A stretch of 64,000 nucleotides of DNA from Sphingomonas sp. (GCF_024508665.1 NZ_JANINP010000006.1:558001-622000); one strand, 5' to 3'. Shown: positions 1 through 8,217, numbered from the stretch's first letter. The notes: generated by a model from the sequence alone, not told the origin. Numbers and translations are program-made.

Positions 1-1
1 T

Positions 2-415
2 CATGCGATCGGCGAGTCCGGCGGCGCGCGAACCGCTGTCGACACGCGGCTGAAGCTCGCGGCCTGTCCGATGGTTTCGCTCAATTGGCGCACCGACAGC
101 CATGATTCGGTCGTCGTGACCTGCACCGATCCGCAATGGCGCATCTTCGTGCCCGTAATGATGCCGGCGAGCCCGGCACCCGCCGCGACGCCGGCAGCGG
201 CGGTCGTTGCGGCCAAGGCGCCGATCGTCATCAAGCGCGGCGACCCGGTGACGGTGGTGGCGGGCGATGGCGGCTTTTCGGTTACTCGCGACGGTATCGC
301 GACGACCGACGCTGCCGCCGGCGCCCGCGTGCTGGTCCGCGTCCAGGATGGCAAGCCGCCGATCCAGGCGATCGCGGTTGAGCCGGGCAAAGCCATGATT
401 CCGGGCGCGGAATAA
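2..415 (+). CDS. flgA: FlgA, flagellar P-ring assembly chaperone (C-terminal part)
   Basis: The frame is open from base 2, so the gene starts before the window and only about 137 residues are visible. The visible part reads as the SAF-like end of FlgA: a DTRLKLAACP segment followed by a C-terminal domain with IVIKRGDPVTVVAGDGGFSV and a VLVRVQDGKPPIQAIAVE segment. FlgA is a periplasmic protein that helps FlgI form the flagellar P ring. The gene ends 62 bases before flgM, the usual flgA-flgM order. The signal peptide and N-terminal domain are outside the window. The family call rests on residue pattern plus the flagellar neighbours. Confidence 0.85.
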   Translation, partial: HAIGESGGARTAVDTRLKLAACPMVSLNWRTDSHDSVVVTCTDPQWRIFVPVMMPASPAPAATPAAAVVAAKAPIVIKRGDPVTVVAGDGGFSVTRDGIATTDAAAGARVLVRVQDGKPPIQAIAVEPGKAMIPGAE

Positions 416-477
416 TTTTTTCTAAAGAATTTGGGCAGGCGGACGTTCGATGATCCAGACACGCTTCAGGGTGGACA

Positions 478-774
478 ATGGTGGACTCGATCGGACCGAA
501 GGGCTCAACGCCCAATGCCCGTATCGCTCCGGTGCTCGGAGCGGCGGCCGCCGCGAGAATCGCGTCGGCCATCGCCACGCCCGAGCAGCAGATGCAGGCG
601 TCGCACCCGGTTGGTCAGTTGGCACAGGAACTCGCCGCCAAGCCGCCGGTGGATGCGAGCCGCGTCGACCGGTTTCGCAAGGCGATCGCCGATGGCAGCT
701 TCCAGCTCGACCCGCAGAAGGTCGCGGATCGGCTGTTGTCGCTAAGGGGGGAATGGATCGATGACGCGGCGTGA
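478..774 (+). CDS. flgM: FlgM, anti-sigma-28 factor
   Basis: This 98-residue protein has the FlgM layout: a flexible Ala/Pro-rich N-terminal half and a C-terminal sigma-binding region, VDASRVDRFRKAIADGSFQ, followed by LDPQKVADRLLSL. FlgM holds sigma-28 (FliA) inactive until the hook-basal body is finished and FlgM is exported. Its target FliA is encoded at 4350-5117 in the same cluster. The ATG at 478 is chosen because it begins the conserved N-terminal MVDSIGP stretch. The end overlaps flgN by 14 bases, suggesting translational coupling. Confidence 0.9.
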   Translation: MVDSIGPKGSTPNARIAPVLGAAAAARIASAIATPEQQMQASHPVGQLAQELAAKPPVDASRVDRFRKAIADGSFQLDPQKVADRLLSLRGEWIDDAA

Positions 775-1078
775 TGGCCTGATCAAGGTAATCGACCTGC
801 TTCACGCCGAGATCACGGCGATGAAGACGAACGATGTCGATGCTCTCGACAAGGCGACCAGCGCGAAGCTGGCCGCGCTCAACGACCTAGCCGCGATCGA
901 CGGCGGCATGCTCGAGCCCGGCGTGCGCGAACTCGCGGAGGAAGCGCACCGGCTGAACGAGACCGCGCGGATCTATTGCAACCTGATGGCGGCAAATGTT
1001 CGTCGCCGCCTGCAAATTCTTGCCGGTGACGCTGCCGGTGGATACCGCGCCAACGGGCATCTCGCGGCCTACGCGTAA
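761..1078 (+). CDS. flgN: FlgN-like flagellar export chaperone
   Basis: The product has 105 residues, is largely helical, and starts inside the end of flgM. Size, helical character and position directly after flgM are those of FlgN, the cytoplasmic chaperone for the hook-filament junction proteins FlgK and FlgL. The family is weakly conserved in sequence, so the name rests mostly on synteny. A stretch with two GC-rich hairpins (1139-1224) separates it from the next gene. Confidence 0.7.
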   Translation: MTRRDGLIKVIDLLHAEITAMKTNDVDALDKATSAKLAALNDLAAIDGGMLEPGVRELAEEAHRLNETARIYCNLMAANVRRRLQILAGDAAGGYRANGHLAAYA

Positions 1079-1138
1079 GCTAGTGCTCGCAGGATCGCCT
1101 GCCGCTTAAATCTCTACACAAATTCAAGCTCTTCTATT

Positions 1139-1224
1139 CCCCTCCCGCCTGCGGGAGGGGTTAGGGGAGGGCATGTTTCCAGGCAAAGGGGTGATTTGAC
1201 ACGCCCTCCCGCAAGCGGGAGGGG
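1139..1224. repeat. REP-like paired hairpin, family A, copy 1
   Basis: Two inverted repeats of the form CCCCTCCCGC-n-GCGGGAGGGG (1139-1160 and about 1203-1224) flank a 40-base core beginning with TTAGGGGAGGG. Closely similar copies lie at 11480-11573 and 20901-20996, and a diverged one at 9621-9773. All are intergenic. It may also act as a terminator or mRNA stabiliser after flgN. Confidence 0.75.
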
Positions 1225-1299
1225 AGTTTTCCTCGGCAAAACACCCCATTAACCAAAACTGGCACGCGCCTTGCTGAGTGTTCCCCGCAACAGGGAGCA

Positions 1300-2274
1300 T
1301 TGAGCCAGAAGCCTATGGGCGGCGTCGTAGCACTTACTGGAAATGTCGACCGCGTCAGGACGGCGATCGCGAATGCGAGCCGCTCGACCGGCATGGATTT
1401 CGACTATCTGCTTGGTCAGGCCCAGCTCGAAAGCGGGCTGAACCCGGGCGCGCGCGCCGGCACCTCTTCGGCGACCGGCCTCTATCAATTCATCGACCAG
1501 TCGTGGCTCGGCATCGTCAAGCAGCACGGTGCGCAGAACGGCCTGGGCTGGGCGTCGAACGCGATCACCCGCTCGGGCAATCGCTGGGTGGTGAGCGATC
1601 CGCAGATGAAGAGCGCGATCCTCAACCTGCGCAACAATCCCGAAGTGTCCGCCACGATGGCCGCCAATTTCGCCTCGGACAATCAGGCATCGCTCGAAAG
1701 CTCGTTGGGTCGCGGCGCCACCGGCACCGATCTCTACATGGCGCATTTCCTCGGGCTGAGCGGCGCCAAGTCGTTTCTCCAGACGATGCAGAGCAACCCC
1801 GGCGCATCGGGCGCGGCGATGTTCCCCGCTGCGGCGCGCGCCAACCGCTCGATCTTCTATGATGCCGGCGGCAACGCCCGCAGCCTGGGCGACATCTATC
1901 AGCGCTTCGCCGCCAAGCTCGACAAGGGCGCGGCCAAGGTCGGCGCAACCAGTCTGGCGTCCGACGCGCTCGACGGTTCGGGCGCGACCGCCTTCGCCAA
2001 GGCCTATGGCACCAGCGCATTCGAAACCGCCAAGGCGAACTTCGCCTCGCTCGCCGCGCAGACGGGGCTCGGCCCGAATGCCGAGGTGATCACCGGCAGC
2101 GGCGACACCAGCCGCACCGCCGCAGACTGGGCGAAAGCCGCGCTCGCGCGGGTCAACGGCGCCCAGGCCGGCGCCGCCATGCCCGCGGCCGATGCTAGCG
2201 CGGTCAATCTTCTCCGGCCGACGCCCGACAATGCGCGGCTGGCCTATCTGATGCTTGCGAGCCTGGGAGCGTAA
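1300..2274 (+). CDS. Lytic transglycosylase, probably flagellum-associated
   Basis: The 324-residue protein carries an SLT-type lysozyme-like domain near its N terminus. AQLESGLNP holds the probable catalytic Glu at about residue 44, followed by SSATGLYQFIDQSWL. Such enzymes cleave the MurNAc-GlcNAc bond of peptidoglycan. No signal peptide is visible, so export may go through the flagellar machinery. It sits between flgN and flhA, which suggests that it opens the wall for the rod, a job done by FlgJ or SltF elsewhere. The TTG at 1300 is only 2 bases from an AGGGAG; ATG at 1315 is the alternative, so the start is uncertain. flhA follows after 3 bases. Confidence 0.75.
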   Translation: MSQKPMGGVVALTGNVDRVRTAIANASRSTGMDFDYLLGQAQLESGLNPGARAGTSSATGLYQFIDQSWLGIVKQHGAQNGLGWASNAITRSGNRWVVSDPQMKSAILNLRNNPEVSATMAANFASDNQASLESSLGRGATGTDLYMAHFLGLSGAKSFLQTMQSNPGASGAAMFPAAARANRSIFYDAGGNARSLGDIYQRFAAKLDKGAAKVGATSLASDALDGSGATAFAKAYGTSAFETAKANFASLAAQTGLGPNAEVITGSGDTSRTAADWAKAALARVNGAQAGAAMPAADASAVNLLRPTPDNARLAYLMLASLGA

Positions 2275-2277
2275 CGC

Positions 2278-4353
2278 GTGCCGCTTGTCCTGAAGAACCT
2301 GCTCGGCGGCAACGCTCGCAACGCCGCCCTTCCGGGCGCGATCCTGCTGCTCGTCGTGCTCATGGTCGTGCCGATCCCGGCCGCTATGCTCGACATCTTC
2401 TTCGTCACCAACATCGCCATCAGCCTCGCGGTGCTGATGGTCGCGTTGAACGCGCAGAAGCCGCTCGATTTCTCGGCTTTCCCGACCGTTCTGCTGTTCG
2501 CCACTCTGTTCCGCCTCGGCCTCAACGTCGCCTCGACCCGCGTCGTGCTGGTCCATGGCCATGAAGGCGAGAGCGCGGCGGGCCATGTCATCGAGGCCTT
2601 CGGTTCGTTCCTGATCGGCGGCGATTACGTCGTCGGTATCTTCGTCTTCTCGATCCTGGTGATCATCAATTTGATCGTGGTGACCAAGGGCGCGGGCCGC
2701 GTGTCCGAAGTGTCGGCGCGCTTCACCCTCGACGCCTTGCCGGGCAAGCAGATGGCGATCGACGCCGACCTCAATGCCGGCCTGATCACGCCCGACGAAG
2801 CCAAGGCACGCCGCATCGAGGTCTCGACCGAGGCCGATTTCTACGGATCGATGGACGGTTCGTCCAAGTTCGTGAAGGGCGACGCGGTCGCCGGCCTGCT
2901 GATCCTGTTCGCCAATATCATCGGCGGCCTGATCCTGGGCCCGGTCAGCCACGGCATGTCGGTCGGCGACGCCGCGCATAACTATATCCTGCTGGCGATC
3001 GGCGACGCGTTGGTCGCGCAGCTGCCCAGCCTGATGCTGTCGATCGCCGCCGCCGCGATCGTCACCCGCGTCACCTCGAGCCAGGATCTGGCCGGCCAGA
3101 TCGGCAGCCAGTTCGGCTCGGCCCGCACCTGGACGCCGGTCGCCGGCATCCTGGGCCTGCTCGGCGTGCTGCCGGGTATGCCGCATCAGGTGCTGCTGTC
3201 GGCCGCCGGTATCGCCGGGTTCGCCGCGTGGAAGCTGCGCCAGATCGCCCATCGCCCGCCGCCGCCCGCCCCCGCCGCGCCCGCCCCCGATCTGTCGAAG
3301 ATCGGCTGGGACGAAGTCAGCGACGGCATGCAGATCCATCTCGATATCGGTTACGGGCTGGTGCCGCTGGTCGACGAGCGGCGGGGCGCGCCGCTGATGG
3401 GCCGTATCACCGGCGTCCGCCGCCAGTTGTCGAAGGATCTCGGCTTCGTCGTGCCGCAAGTGCGCGTCCGCGACGACATCAACCTCGCACCCTATACCTA
3501 TCGCATCATCGTCGGCGGCGTCGTCATCGCCGAGGATCAGGCCTCGGCCGATGAGATGCTCGCGCTCGATACCGGCCAGGGCGTCGGCGAATTGCGCGGC
3601 AAGAAGGCCAAGGATCCGACCTTCGGGCTCGACGCCACCTGGATCCAGCCGGGCGATGCCGATGCCGCGACCGGCCAGGGCTATCTGGTGGTCGATGCCG
3701 GCACCGTGGTCGCGACGCACCTCAACCATCAACTCGGCCAGAACGCCGCCGACATGCTCGGCGCCGACGAGGTCCAGGCGCTGCTCGATGGGCTGAAGGA
3801 ACGCAATCCGCAGCTGGTCGCCGCGCTGACCCCGGCGCCGCTGCCGCTGACCACCTTGACCCAGGTGCTGAAGGGCCTGTTGGCCGAAGGCATCAGCCTC
3901 AAGGAATTCCGCCGCATCGCTTCGGCCATCGCGGTCGCCGCGCAGAAGACGGTCGATGCCGAGGAGATCATCGAGGCGATCCGCCCCGATCTCGGCGGCC
4001 TCATCATCCAGAAACTGTGCGGCGTGCACGAGCCGTTGCGCGTGATGACGCTGGAGGGGCAGCTCGAAGGGCTGCTCGGCCAGGCGGTCCGCTCGGACCC
4101 GTCGCGGCGCCACACGATCGAACCCGATCTCGGCCGCCGCATCGTCGACGCCCTGCAACAGGCCGCGGCACCGCTCGTCGCCGAAGCCAAGCCGTTCGCG
4201 CTCGTCGTCCAGCCCTCGATCCGCCTCGCGATCCGCAAGCTGGTCAAGACCTGCCTCCCCGACACTCCAGTGATGAGTTTCTTCGAAGTGCCTGAAGAGA
4301 AATCGGTCGAAGTCGTCGCCGTGATCGGCGCTCCCCAGGCGCTCGCGGCATGA
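2278..4353 (+). CDS. flhA: FlhA, flagellar type III export gate protein
   Basis: The 691-residue protein is a normal-length FlhA. The N-terminal half is a series of hydrophobic segments (about residues 15-315), containing the FHIPEP-family signature around ARFTLDALPGKQMAIDADLN. The C-terminal half is the cytosolic ring domain, linked by a Pro/Ala-rich stretch near residue 330. FlhA forms the export-gate ring that docks chaperone-substrate complexes and couples proton flow to secretion. The start is GTG at 2278, preceded by GGGAGCG. It ends in an ATGA overlap with fliA. Confidence 0.95.
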   Translation: MPLVLKNLLGGNARNAALPGAILLLVVLMVVPIPAAMLDIFFVTNIAISLAVLMVALNAQKPLDFSAFPTVLLFATLFRLGLNVASTRVVLVHGHEGESAAGHVIEAFGSFLIGGDYVVGIFVFSILVIINLIVVTKGAGRVSEVSARFTLDALPGKQMAIDADLNAGLITPDEAKARRIEVSTEADFYGSMDGSSKFVKGDAVAGLLILFANIIGGLILGPVSHGMSVGDAAHNYILLAIGDALVAQLPSLMLSIAAAAIVTRVTSSQDLAGQIGSQFGSARTWTPVAGILGLLGVLPGMPHQVLLSAAGIAGFAAWKLRQIAHRPPPPAPAAPAPDLSKIGWDEVSDGMQIHLDIGYGLVPLVDERRGAPLMGRITGVRRQLSKDLGFVVPQVRVRDDINLAPYTYRIIVGGVVIAEDQASADEMLALDTGQGVGELRGKKAKDPTFGLDATWIQPGDADAATGQGYLVVDAGTVVATHLNHQLGQNAADMLGADEVQALLDGLKERNPQLVAALTPAPLPLTTLTQVLKGLLAEGISLKEFRRIASAIAVAAQKTVDAEEIIEAIRPDLGGLIIQKLCGVHEPLRVMTLEGQLEGLLGQAVRSDPSRRHTIEPDLGRRIVDALQQAAAPLVAEAKPFALVVQPSIRLAIRKLVKTCLPDTPVMSFFEVPEEKSVEVVAVIGAPQALAA

Positions 4354-5117
4354 GCGCGGAACCGATGAGGAACGCGTTCGCCAACGCGCAACCGGTCGCC
4401 CCGGGAACTATCGAGGGACCCCTGACCTATGGTCGCGCTGGCGCCGATATCGATGCCCTAGTGCGCAAGCATTCGCCGCTCGTCCGCCGCATCGCCTGGC
4501 ACGTCCATGGCAGCATTTCGGGCGTGTGCGAGGTCGAGGATCTGGTCCAGATCGGGCTGGTCGCGCTGGTCGAGGCGATCCACGGCTTCGAGGATCGCGG
4601 CCAGGTGACGTTCGAACAATATCTCGCCACGCGCTTGCGCGGCGCGATGATCGACCAGCTCCGGCGCCAGGCGACCCTGACTCGCGGCGCGATGCGCCGG
4701 CGCAAGCAATATCAGGAAACGGTCGCCGCGCTGACCGTCGACCGCAAGCCGCCGGCCGAAGCCGATGTCGCCGAAAAGCTCGGGATATCGGTCGAGAAAC
4801 TGCGTGCCGATTATGCCAGCGCGGAGGCGGTTCGGTTCGACTCGCTGGATGAGGTCTATAGCGATGACGGCCCCTGGTTCATGTCCGACGAGCCCAACGC
4901 GTTCGAGCAACTCGCCGAGGCCGATCTGCGCGAGACGCTGGTGACCGCGATCGCCGCGCTCCCGGAGCGCGAGGCGCAGGTGGTACAGCTCTATTATGTC
5001 GAGGAACTCAACCTCGAGGAAATCGGGCATGTGCTGGGTGTCGGCGCGGCGCGCGTGTGCCAGATCAAGGCCTCGGCACATGCAAAGTTGAAGAAGGCGC
5101 TGGCGAAGGCGGTTTGA
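4350..5117 (+). CDS. fliA: FliA-family sigma-28 factor for flagellar genes
   Basis: The 255-residue protein has sigma-70 family region 2 (VRRIAWHVHG, then CEVEDLVQIGLVALVEAI), a region 3 around residues 110-155, and region 4 (LPEREAQVVQLYYVEEL, then LEEIGHVLGVGAARVCQIKA). There is no region 1.1, as in FliA. It directs RNA polymerase to late flagellar and chemotaxis promoters. It overlaps flhA by ATGA, and its antagonist FlgM is encoded 3.6 kb upstream. It is the last flagellar gene in the window; the mobile island follows. Confidence 0.92.
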   Translation: MSAEPMRNAFANAQPVAPGTIEGPLTYGRAGADIDALVRKHSPLVRRIAWHVHGSISGVCEVEDLVQIGLVALVEAIHGFEDRGQVTFEQYLATRLRGAMIDQLRRQATLTRGAMRRRKQYQETVAALTVDRKPPAEADVAEKLGISVEKLRADYASAEAVRFDSLDEVYSDDGPWFMSDEPNAFEQLAEADLRETLVTAIAALPEREAQVVQLYYVEELNLEEIGHVLGVGAARVCQIKASAHAKLKKALAKAV

Positions 5118-5185
5118 ATCAAAGATGGTTCGACCGCCGCTAACCAACTGAATTGAACTAAAATCCCCTTGCAAACCAACGTTGG

Positions 5186-5213
5186 TGATTTCGGTGCCAT
5201 GATTTCGGTGCCA
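5186..5213. repeat. 14-bp perfect tandem duplication at the RAYT element edge
   Basis: TGATTTCGGTGCCA occurs twice back to back (5186-5199 and 5200-5213). The second copy runs into the left terminal inverted repeat of the RAYT element. It may be a duplicated element end. Confidence 0.8.
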
Positions 5214-5223
5214 GTTTACTAAA
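5206..5223. repeat. Left terminal inverted repeat of RAYT element
   Basis: CGGTGCCAGTTTACTAAA matches the reverse complement of bases 5950-5967 (CGGTGACAGTTTACTAAA) at 17 of 18 positions. The pair encloses the transposase gene, giving an element of about 762 bp. Confidence 0.85.
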
Positions 5224-5282
5224 ACCACCAAATTGGAGCCAGTTCGTCACCCCCGAGCACCGAACGCGCATAGAGTTGCGCC

Positions 5283-5954
5283 ATGGCTCGTCTTCCTCGC
5301 CTCGTGCTGCCCGGCTATCCCTATCACGTGACCCAGCGCGGCAATCGCCGGCAGCAGGTGTTCTTCGAAGGCGCCGACTACGTGCTCTATCGCGACCTGC
5401 TCGCGGAGGCGGCGCAGCGCGCGGGCGCGGAGGTCTGGGCGTATTGCCTGATGCCCAACCACGTTCATCTCATTGTCGTGCCGTCGGATGAGGATGGCCT
5501 GCGCCGCACCTTTGCCGATGCTCATCGCCGCTACACCGGCTTCATCAATGCGCGGCATCGATGGACAGGCCATCTCTGGCAGGGGCGCTTCGGTGCCGTC
5601 GTGATGGACGAGGAGCATCTGGCGCATGCTATACGCTATGTCGCGCTCAACCCAGTGCGGGCGCGACTGGTCGAGCGGGCTGAGGACTGGGAATGGTCGA
5701 GTGTTCGCGCGCATCTCGCGGGGCAGGACGATACGCTGGTCGCCGTGCGCCCCGCGCTTGAACGATATGGCGACTTCGCTGCGCTCCTGGGATCCCCGGC
5801 GGATTACACCGAGCCATGGCAGATGTTACGAAAAGCGGAAACGACCGGACGGCCGATCGGCGCGCGCGACTGGGTTGAGGAGATCGAGAAGCTGACCGGC
5901 CGGGTGCTCGTTCCGCAGAAGCGGGGGCCGAAGGCGAAAGTTTTGTGTATTTAG
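5283..5954 (+). CDS. REP-associated tyrosine transposase (RAYT, Y1/HUH family)
   Basis: The 223-residue protein has the TnpA-REP plan: an N-terminal PGYPYHVTQRGNRRQQVFF segment, the HUH metal site MPNHVHLIVVP (about residues 57-67), a probable catalytic Tyr in HRRYTGF, then GHLWQGRF and YVALNPVRARLV. RAYTs are single-strand nucleases related to IS200/IS605 transposases and are tied to dispersed REP hairpins. The stop codon lies inside the right inverted repeat, so the gene almost fills the element. A 48-base fragment of a second copy lies at 6593-6640. Whether this protein acts on the GC-rich hairpins elsewhere in the window is unknown; their sequence does not match its ends. Confidence 0.9.
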   Translation: MARLPRLVLPGYPYHVTQRGNRRQQVFFEGADYVLYRDLLAEAAQRAGAEVWAYCLMPNHVHLIVVPSDEDGLRRTFADAHRRYTGFINARHRWTGHLWQGRFGAVVMDEEHLAHAIRYVALNPVRARLVERAEDWEWSSVRAHLAGQDDTLVAVRPALERYGDFAALLGSPADYTEPWQMLRKAETTGRPIGARDWVEEIEKLTGRVLVPQKRGPKAKVLCI

Positions 5955-5967
5955 TAAACTGTCACCG
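5950..5967. repeat. Right terminal inverted repeat of RAYT element
   Basis: TTTAGTAAACTGTCACCG is the partner of bases 5206-5223 and contains the TAG stop of the transposase gene. The ATTA-rich sequence directly beyond it marks the switch to AT-rich DNA. Confidence 0.85.
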
Positions 5968-5986
5968 TAATTAGACATTTTATGAT

Positions 5987-6235
5987 TTGGGGTTAGCCCG
6001 AGCCGCCCTTAAAGAGGCCGTAAGAGATAATAAGGCCAGAATATATGGTTGGCTGATGAGTGAGGCTCCGGGGCCATCGTTGGTCGTGAAGTTTACTTCG
6101 CCTATCCCCCTTGGTAGAATTATGGATAGCAGAGGAAGGGTAAGTGAAGGTTCTACCGGAGTATTTATCCTGGTGCCAAATAGAACTTATGATGGGGGTG
6201 ATTTTTCGGTATTAACAGGATACGTGGAAAAATGA
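5987..6235 (+). CDS. Orphan toxin-tail-like protein (candidate C-terminal toxin domain)
   Basis: This 82-codon frame is clearly richer in A and T than its neighbours. It opens just after the RAYT element; the frame is closed upstream by TAG at 5972 and the only early start is TTG at 5987, so it may be the broken end of a larger gene. The end, GVFILVPN followed by GGDFSVLTGYVEK, resembles the last strands of small nuclease toxin domains carried at the ends of CdiA or Rhs proteins. It overlaps the next frame by ATGA, as toxin and immunity genes often do. The function is inferred from layout and residue pattern only; no catalytic residues are assigned. Confidence 0.4.
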   Translation: MGLARAALKEAVRDNKARIYGWLMSEAPGPSLVVKFTSPIPLGRIMDSRGRVSEGSTGVFILVPNRTYDGGDFSVLTGYVEK

Positions 6236-6519
6236 ATCACTGGTACTTGAAGAGATTATTGAGTAATTATTGGGTTGAATCGGCAGACCTGGTATTTGGC
6301 GACTTCATGGGTTGCATTGCGTTCGTAAAGCAAGCGGAAGGATTGCCATTTCTTAATGGTTTGATTGAGGATTTAAATGATTTTGACCAGAAGGGGTTGC
6401 TACCTCACTCGGAGAATATCTCTAAACGGCAAATGAAGATTTGGTCTGCGCTAGGATCCAGATGGCTAGATCTGCGAGATCTAAAAGACCTGATGTCTTT
6501 TGTTGAAAAGTACAAATAG
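6232..6519 (+). CDS. CdiI-like immunity protein candidate
   Basis: This 95-residue acidic protein starts in an ATGA overlap with the preceding frame and shares its low GC. The pattern LKRLLSNYWVESADLVFGD, then an acidic helical middle and IWSALGSRWLDL, recalls short immunity proteins of contact-dependent inhibition systems (CdiI_2-like). If so, it would neutralise the toxin encoded upstream. No large CdiA or Rhs gene is present, so the pair would be an orphan module. The assignment is inference, not a firm family match. Confidence 0.45.
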   Translation: MNHWYLKRLLSNYWVESADLVFGDFMGCIAFVKQAEGLPFLNGLIEDLNDFDQKGLLPHSENISKRQMKIWSALGSRWLDLRDLKDLMSFVEKYK

Positions 6520-6526
6520 CAGCGAA

Positions 6527-6582
6527 GAATTACGGAATTACGGAATTACGGAATTACGGAATTACGGAATTACAGAATTACG
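6527..6582. repeat. Tandem repeat, seven copies of an 8-bp unit
   Basis: Seven consecutive copies of GAATTACG span these bases; the sixth reads GAATTACA and the others are identical. The array begins 7 bases after the immunity-like gene and ends 10 bases before a RAYT gene fragment. The unit resembles the AATTACGGTGAC sequence at the right end of the RAYT element (reverse strand), so it may have grown by slippage at an element end. Confidence 0.9.
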
Positions 6583-6592
6583 GCTACGGTGA

Positions 6593-6640
6593 CGAAAGCG
6601 CCGACTATGTGCTCTATCGCGACCTTCTCGCGGAGGCGAC
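6593..6640 (+). pseudogene. Fragment of a second RAYT transposase gene
   Basis: About 44 of 48 bases match bases 5366-5413 inside the intact transposase gene (both contain GACTA-n-GTGCTCTATCGCGACCT). The differences are mostly at third codon positions, so this is the remnant of a related but separate copy. No further homology is visible on either side. It marks the right edge of the island, 17 bases before the end of the GH1 gene. Confidence 0.85.
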
Positions 6641-6656
6641 CTCTTAATGTCCGCCG

Positions 6657-8090
6657 TCATTTCACGGCCCCAGCCTGCTCCGCGATCAGCCTGCGATACC
6701 AATGGTAAGAATCCTTCGGCGTGCGGCGTTGGGTGGCGTAATCCACGCGCACCAAGCCGAAGCGTGGTCCATAGCCGTCGGCCCATTCGAAATTGTCGAG
6801 GATCGACCACACCAGATAGCCGCGCACATCGATACCGGCATCCATCGCTTTCCTGACCGCGCGGATATGGGCGTCGAGGAACGCGATCCGGTCGGCGTCA
6901 TGCACCGCGCCCCGCGCGACGCTATCGGCGAAGGCCGCGCCGTTTTCCGTGATGACGATCGGGGGCAACGCGCTGCCGTAGCGGTCGCGTAACCCTATCA
7001 GCACGTCGGTCATGCCTTGCGGGTCGACTGGCCAGCCCATCTCGGTGCGCTTGAATTTCGCCGGCGGCGGCGCTTCCTCGATCGGCTGGGCGCTGCCCGG
7101 CGGGCTGACGCGCATGAAGTTGGTATTGTAATAATTGACGCCGAGAAAATCGAGCGGCTGGGCGATCATCTTGAGGTCGCCGTCCCGCACGGCCGTCGCG
7201 GTGAGGGCGTCCGGCAATTCCGCGGGGTAGCGGCCGAGCAGCAGCGGATCGACGTGCAATCCCCAATAATAAAGCGTCATGGCCTGCGCGGCAGGCTCAT
7301 CCCGCGCCGGATCGGCCGGGCGCACCATCGCCAGATTCTGGGCGATGCCGATCTGCGCCTTGCGCTTCGCCGTCGCGCGGAGCGCCTGGACGGCCTTGCC
7401 GTGCGACAACAGCAAGTGATGCGCCACCGGAAAGGATTGCGGCATATCGAGCTTCAGCCCCGGCGCATTGACGCCGAGAACATGGCCCAAAACGTGATGC
7501 ATGAAGGTCTCGTTATGCGTGATCCAGCGCGGTACGCGATCGCCGAGATGCTCCGCCATGATGTGCGCATAATCGGCGAACCGATCGCAGGTGTCGCGCC
7601 TCTGCCAGCCGCCGGCATCCTGCAGCGCCTGCGGCAAATCCCAGTGGAACAGGGTCGGCATCGGCGCGACGCCCTTGGCCAGCAATTCGTCGACCAGCCG
7701 TGAATAGAAATCGAGACCCTTGGGGTTGGCCGCGCCACGGCCCTCGGCCTGGATCCGCGGCCAGGCAATCGAGAAGCGATAGGTCCGCGCGCCGAGTTGG
7801 CTGATCAGCCCCACGTCCTCGCGATACCGGTGATAGTGATCGCACGCGATGTCGCCATTGGCGTTTCCCGCGATGTTGCCGGGCTGGCGGCAATAGGTGT
7901 CCCAGATCGACTTTCCGCGGCCGTCCTCGTTTACCGCGCCTTCGATCTGATAGGAGGATGCCGCCACGCCCCACAGAAAATCGGGTGGGAAGGCCGGCAT
8001 GGCGGGCTGCGCCCCGGACTTCGACGCCGCGATCAGCCCGGGTGCCGCGATCGTCGCGCCCGTCGCCAGTACGAATTCACGCCTGCGCAT
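6657..8090 (-). CDS. GH1 family beta-glucosidase, Tat-exported
   Basis: The 477-residue protein begins with a twin-arginine signal (MRRREFVLATGATIA...) and continues as a full GH1 barrel: FLWGVAASSYQIEGA, then the acid/base region WITHNETF (the Glu is present, although the usual sequence is T-x-NEP) and the nucleophile motif ITENGAAF. It should hydrolyse beta-glucosides such as cello-oligosaccharides, in the periplasm. The start at 8090 is preferred over 8135 because it begins the Tat signal and has GGGAGAGG in front. It stands alone, 30 kb from the xyloglucan genes, and could supply an extra cellobiase. Confidence 0.9.
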   Translation of the reverse strand: MRRREFVLATGATIAAPGLIAASKSGAQPAMPAFPPDFLWGVAASSYQIEGAVNEDGRGKSIWDTYCRQPGNIAGNANGDIACDHYHRYREDVGLISQLGARTYRFSIAWPRIQAEGRGAANPKGLDFYSRLVDELLAKGVAPMPTLFHWDLPQALQDAGGWQRRDTCDRFADYAHIMAEHLGDRVPRWITHNETFMHHVLGHVLGVNAPGLKLDMPQSFPVAHHLLLSHGKAVQALRATAKRKAQIGIAQNLAMVRPADPARDEPAAQAMTLYYWGLHVDPLLLGRYPAELPDALTATAVRDGDLKMIAQPLDFLGVNYYNTNFMRVSPPGSAQPIEEAPPPAKFKRTEMGWPVDPQGMTDVLIGLRDRYGSALPPIVITENGAAFADSVARGAVHDADRIAFLDAHIRAVRKAMDAGIDVRGYLVWSILDNFEWADGYGPRFGLVRVDYATQRRTPKDSYHWYRRLIAEQAGAVK

Positions 8091-8217
8091 GCTCGCCTCT
8101 CCCGCCTCCCCATTGTCTCGGCCGCAATGGCACAAACAGGGTGATCGAGCCGATCAAAGAGCGCGCGAAAACAATAGTCAACGCTATATTTGTATGACGG
8201 CACGGCAACGATCGCTG

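Noticed and set aside
423..449. Possible sigma-28 promoter before flgM (TAAAG followed by a GC-rich block)
   Set aside because: The -35-like part fits, but the -10 part matches GCCGATAA at only about half of its positions.
1249..4158. A 969-codon open frame on the minus strand across the transglycosylase and flhA genes
   Set aside because: It is antisense to two well-supported genes, its translation is rich in Arg, Asp, His and Gly with no domain, and it results from high-GC codon bias.
6527..6582. Possible CRISPR array
   Set aside because: The repeats are 8 bases with no spacers and no cas genes; it is a simple tandem repeat.
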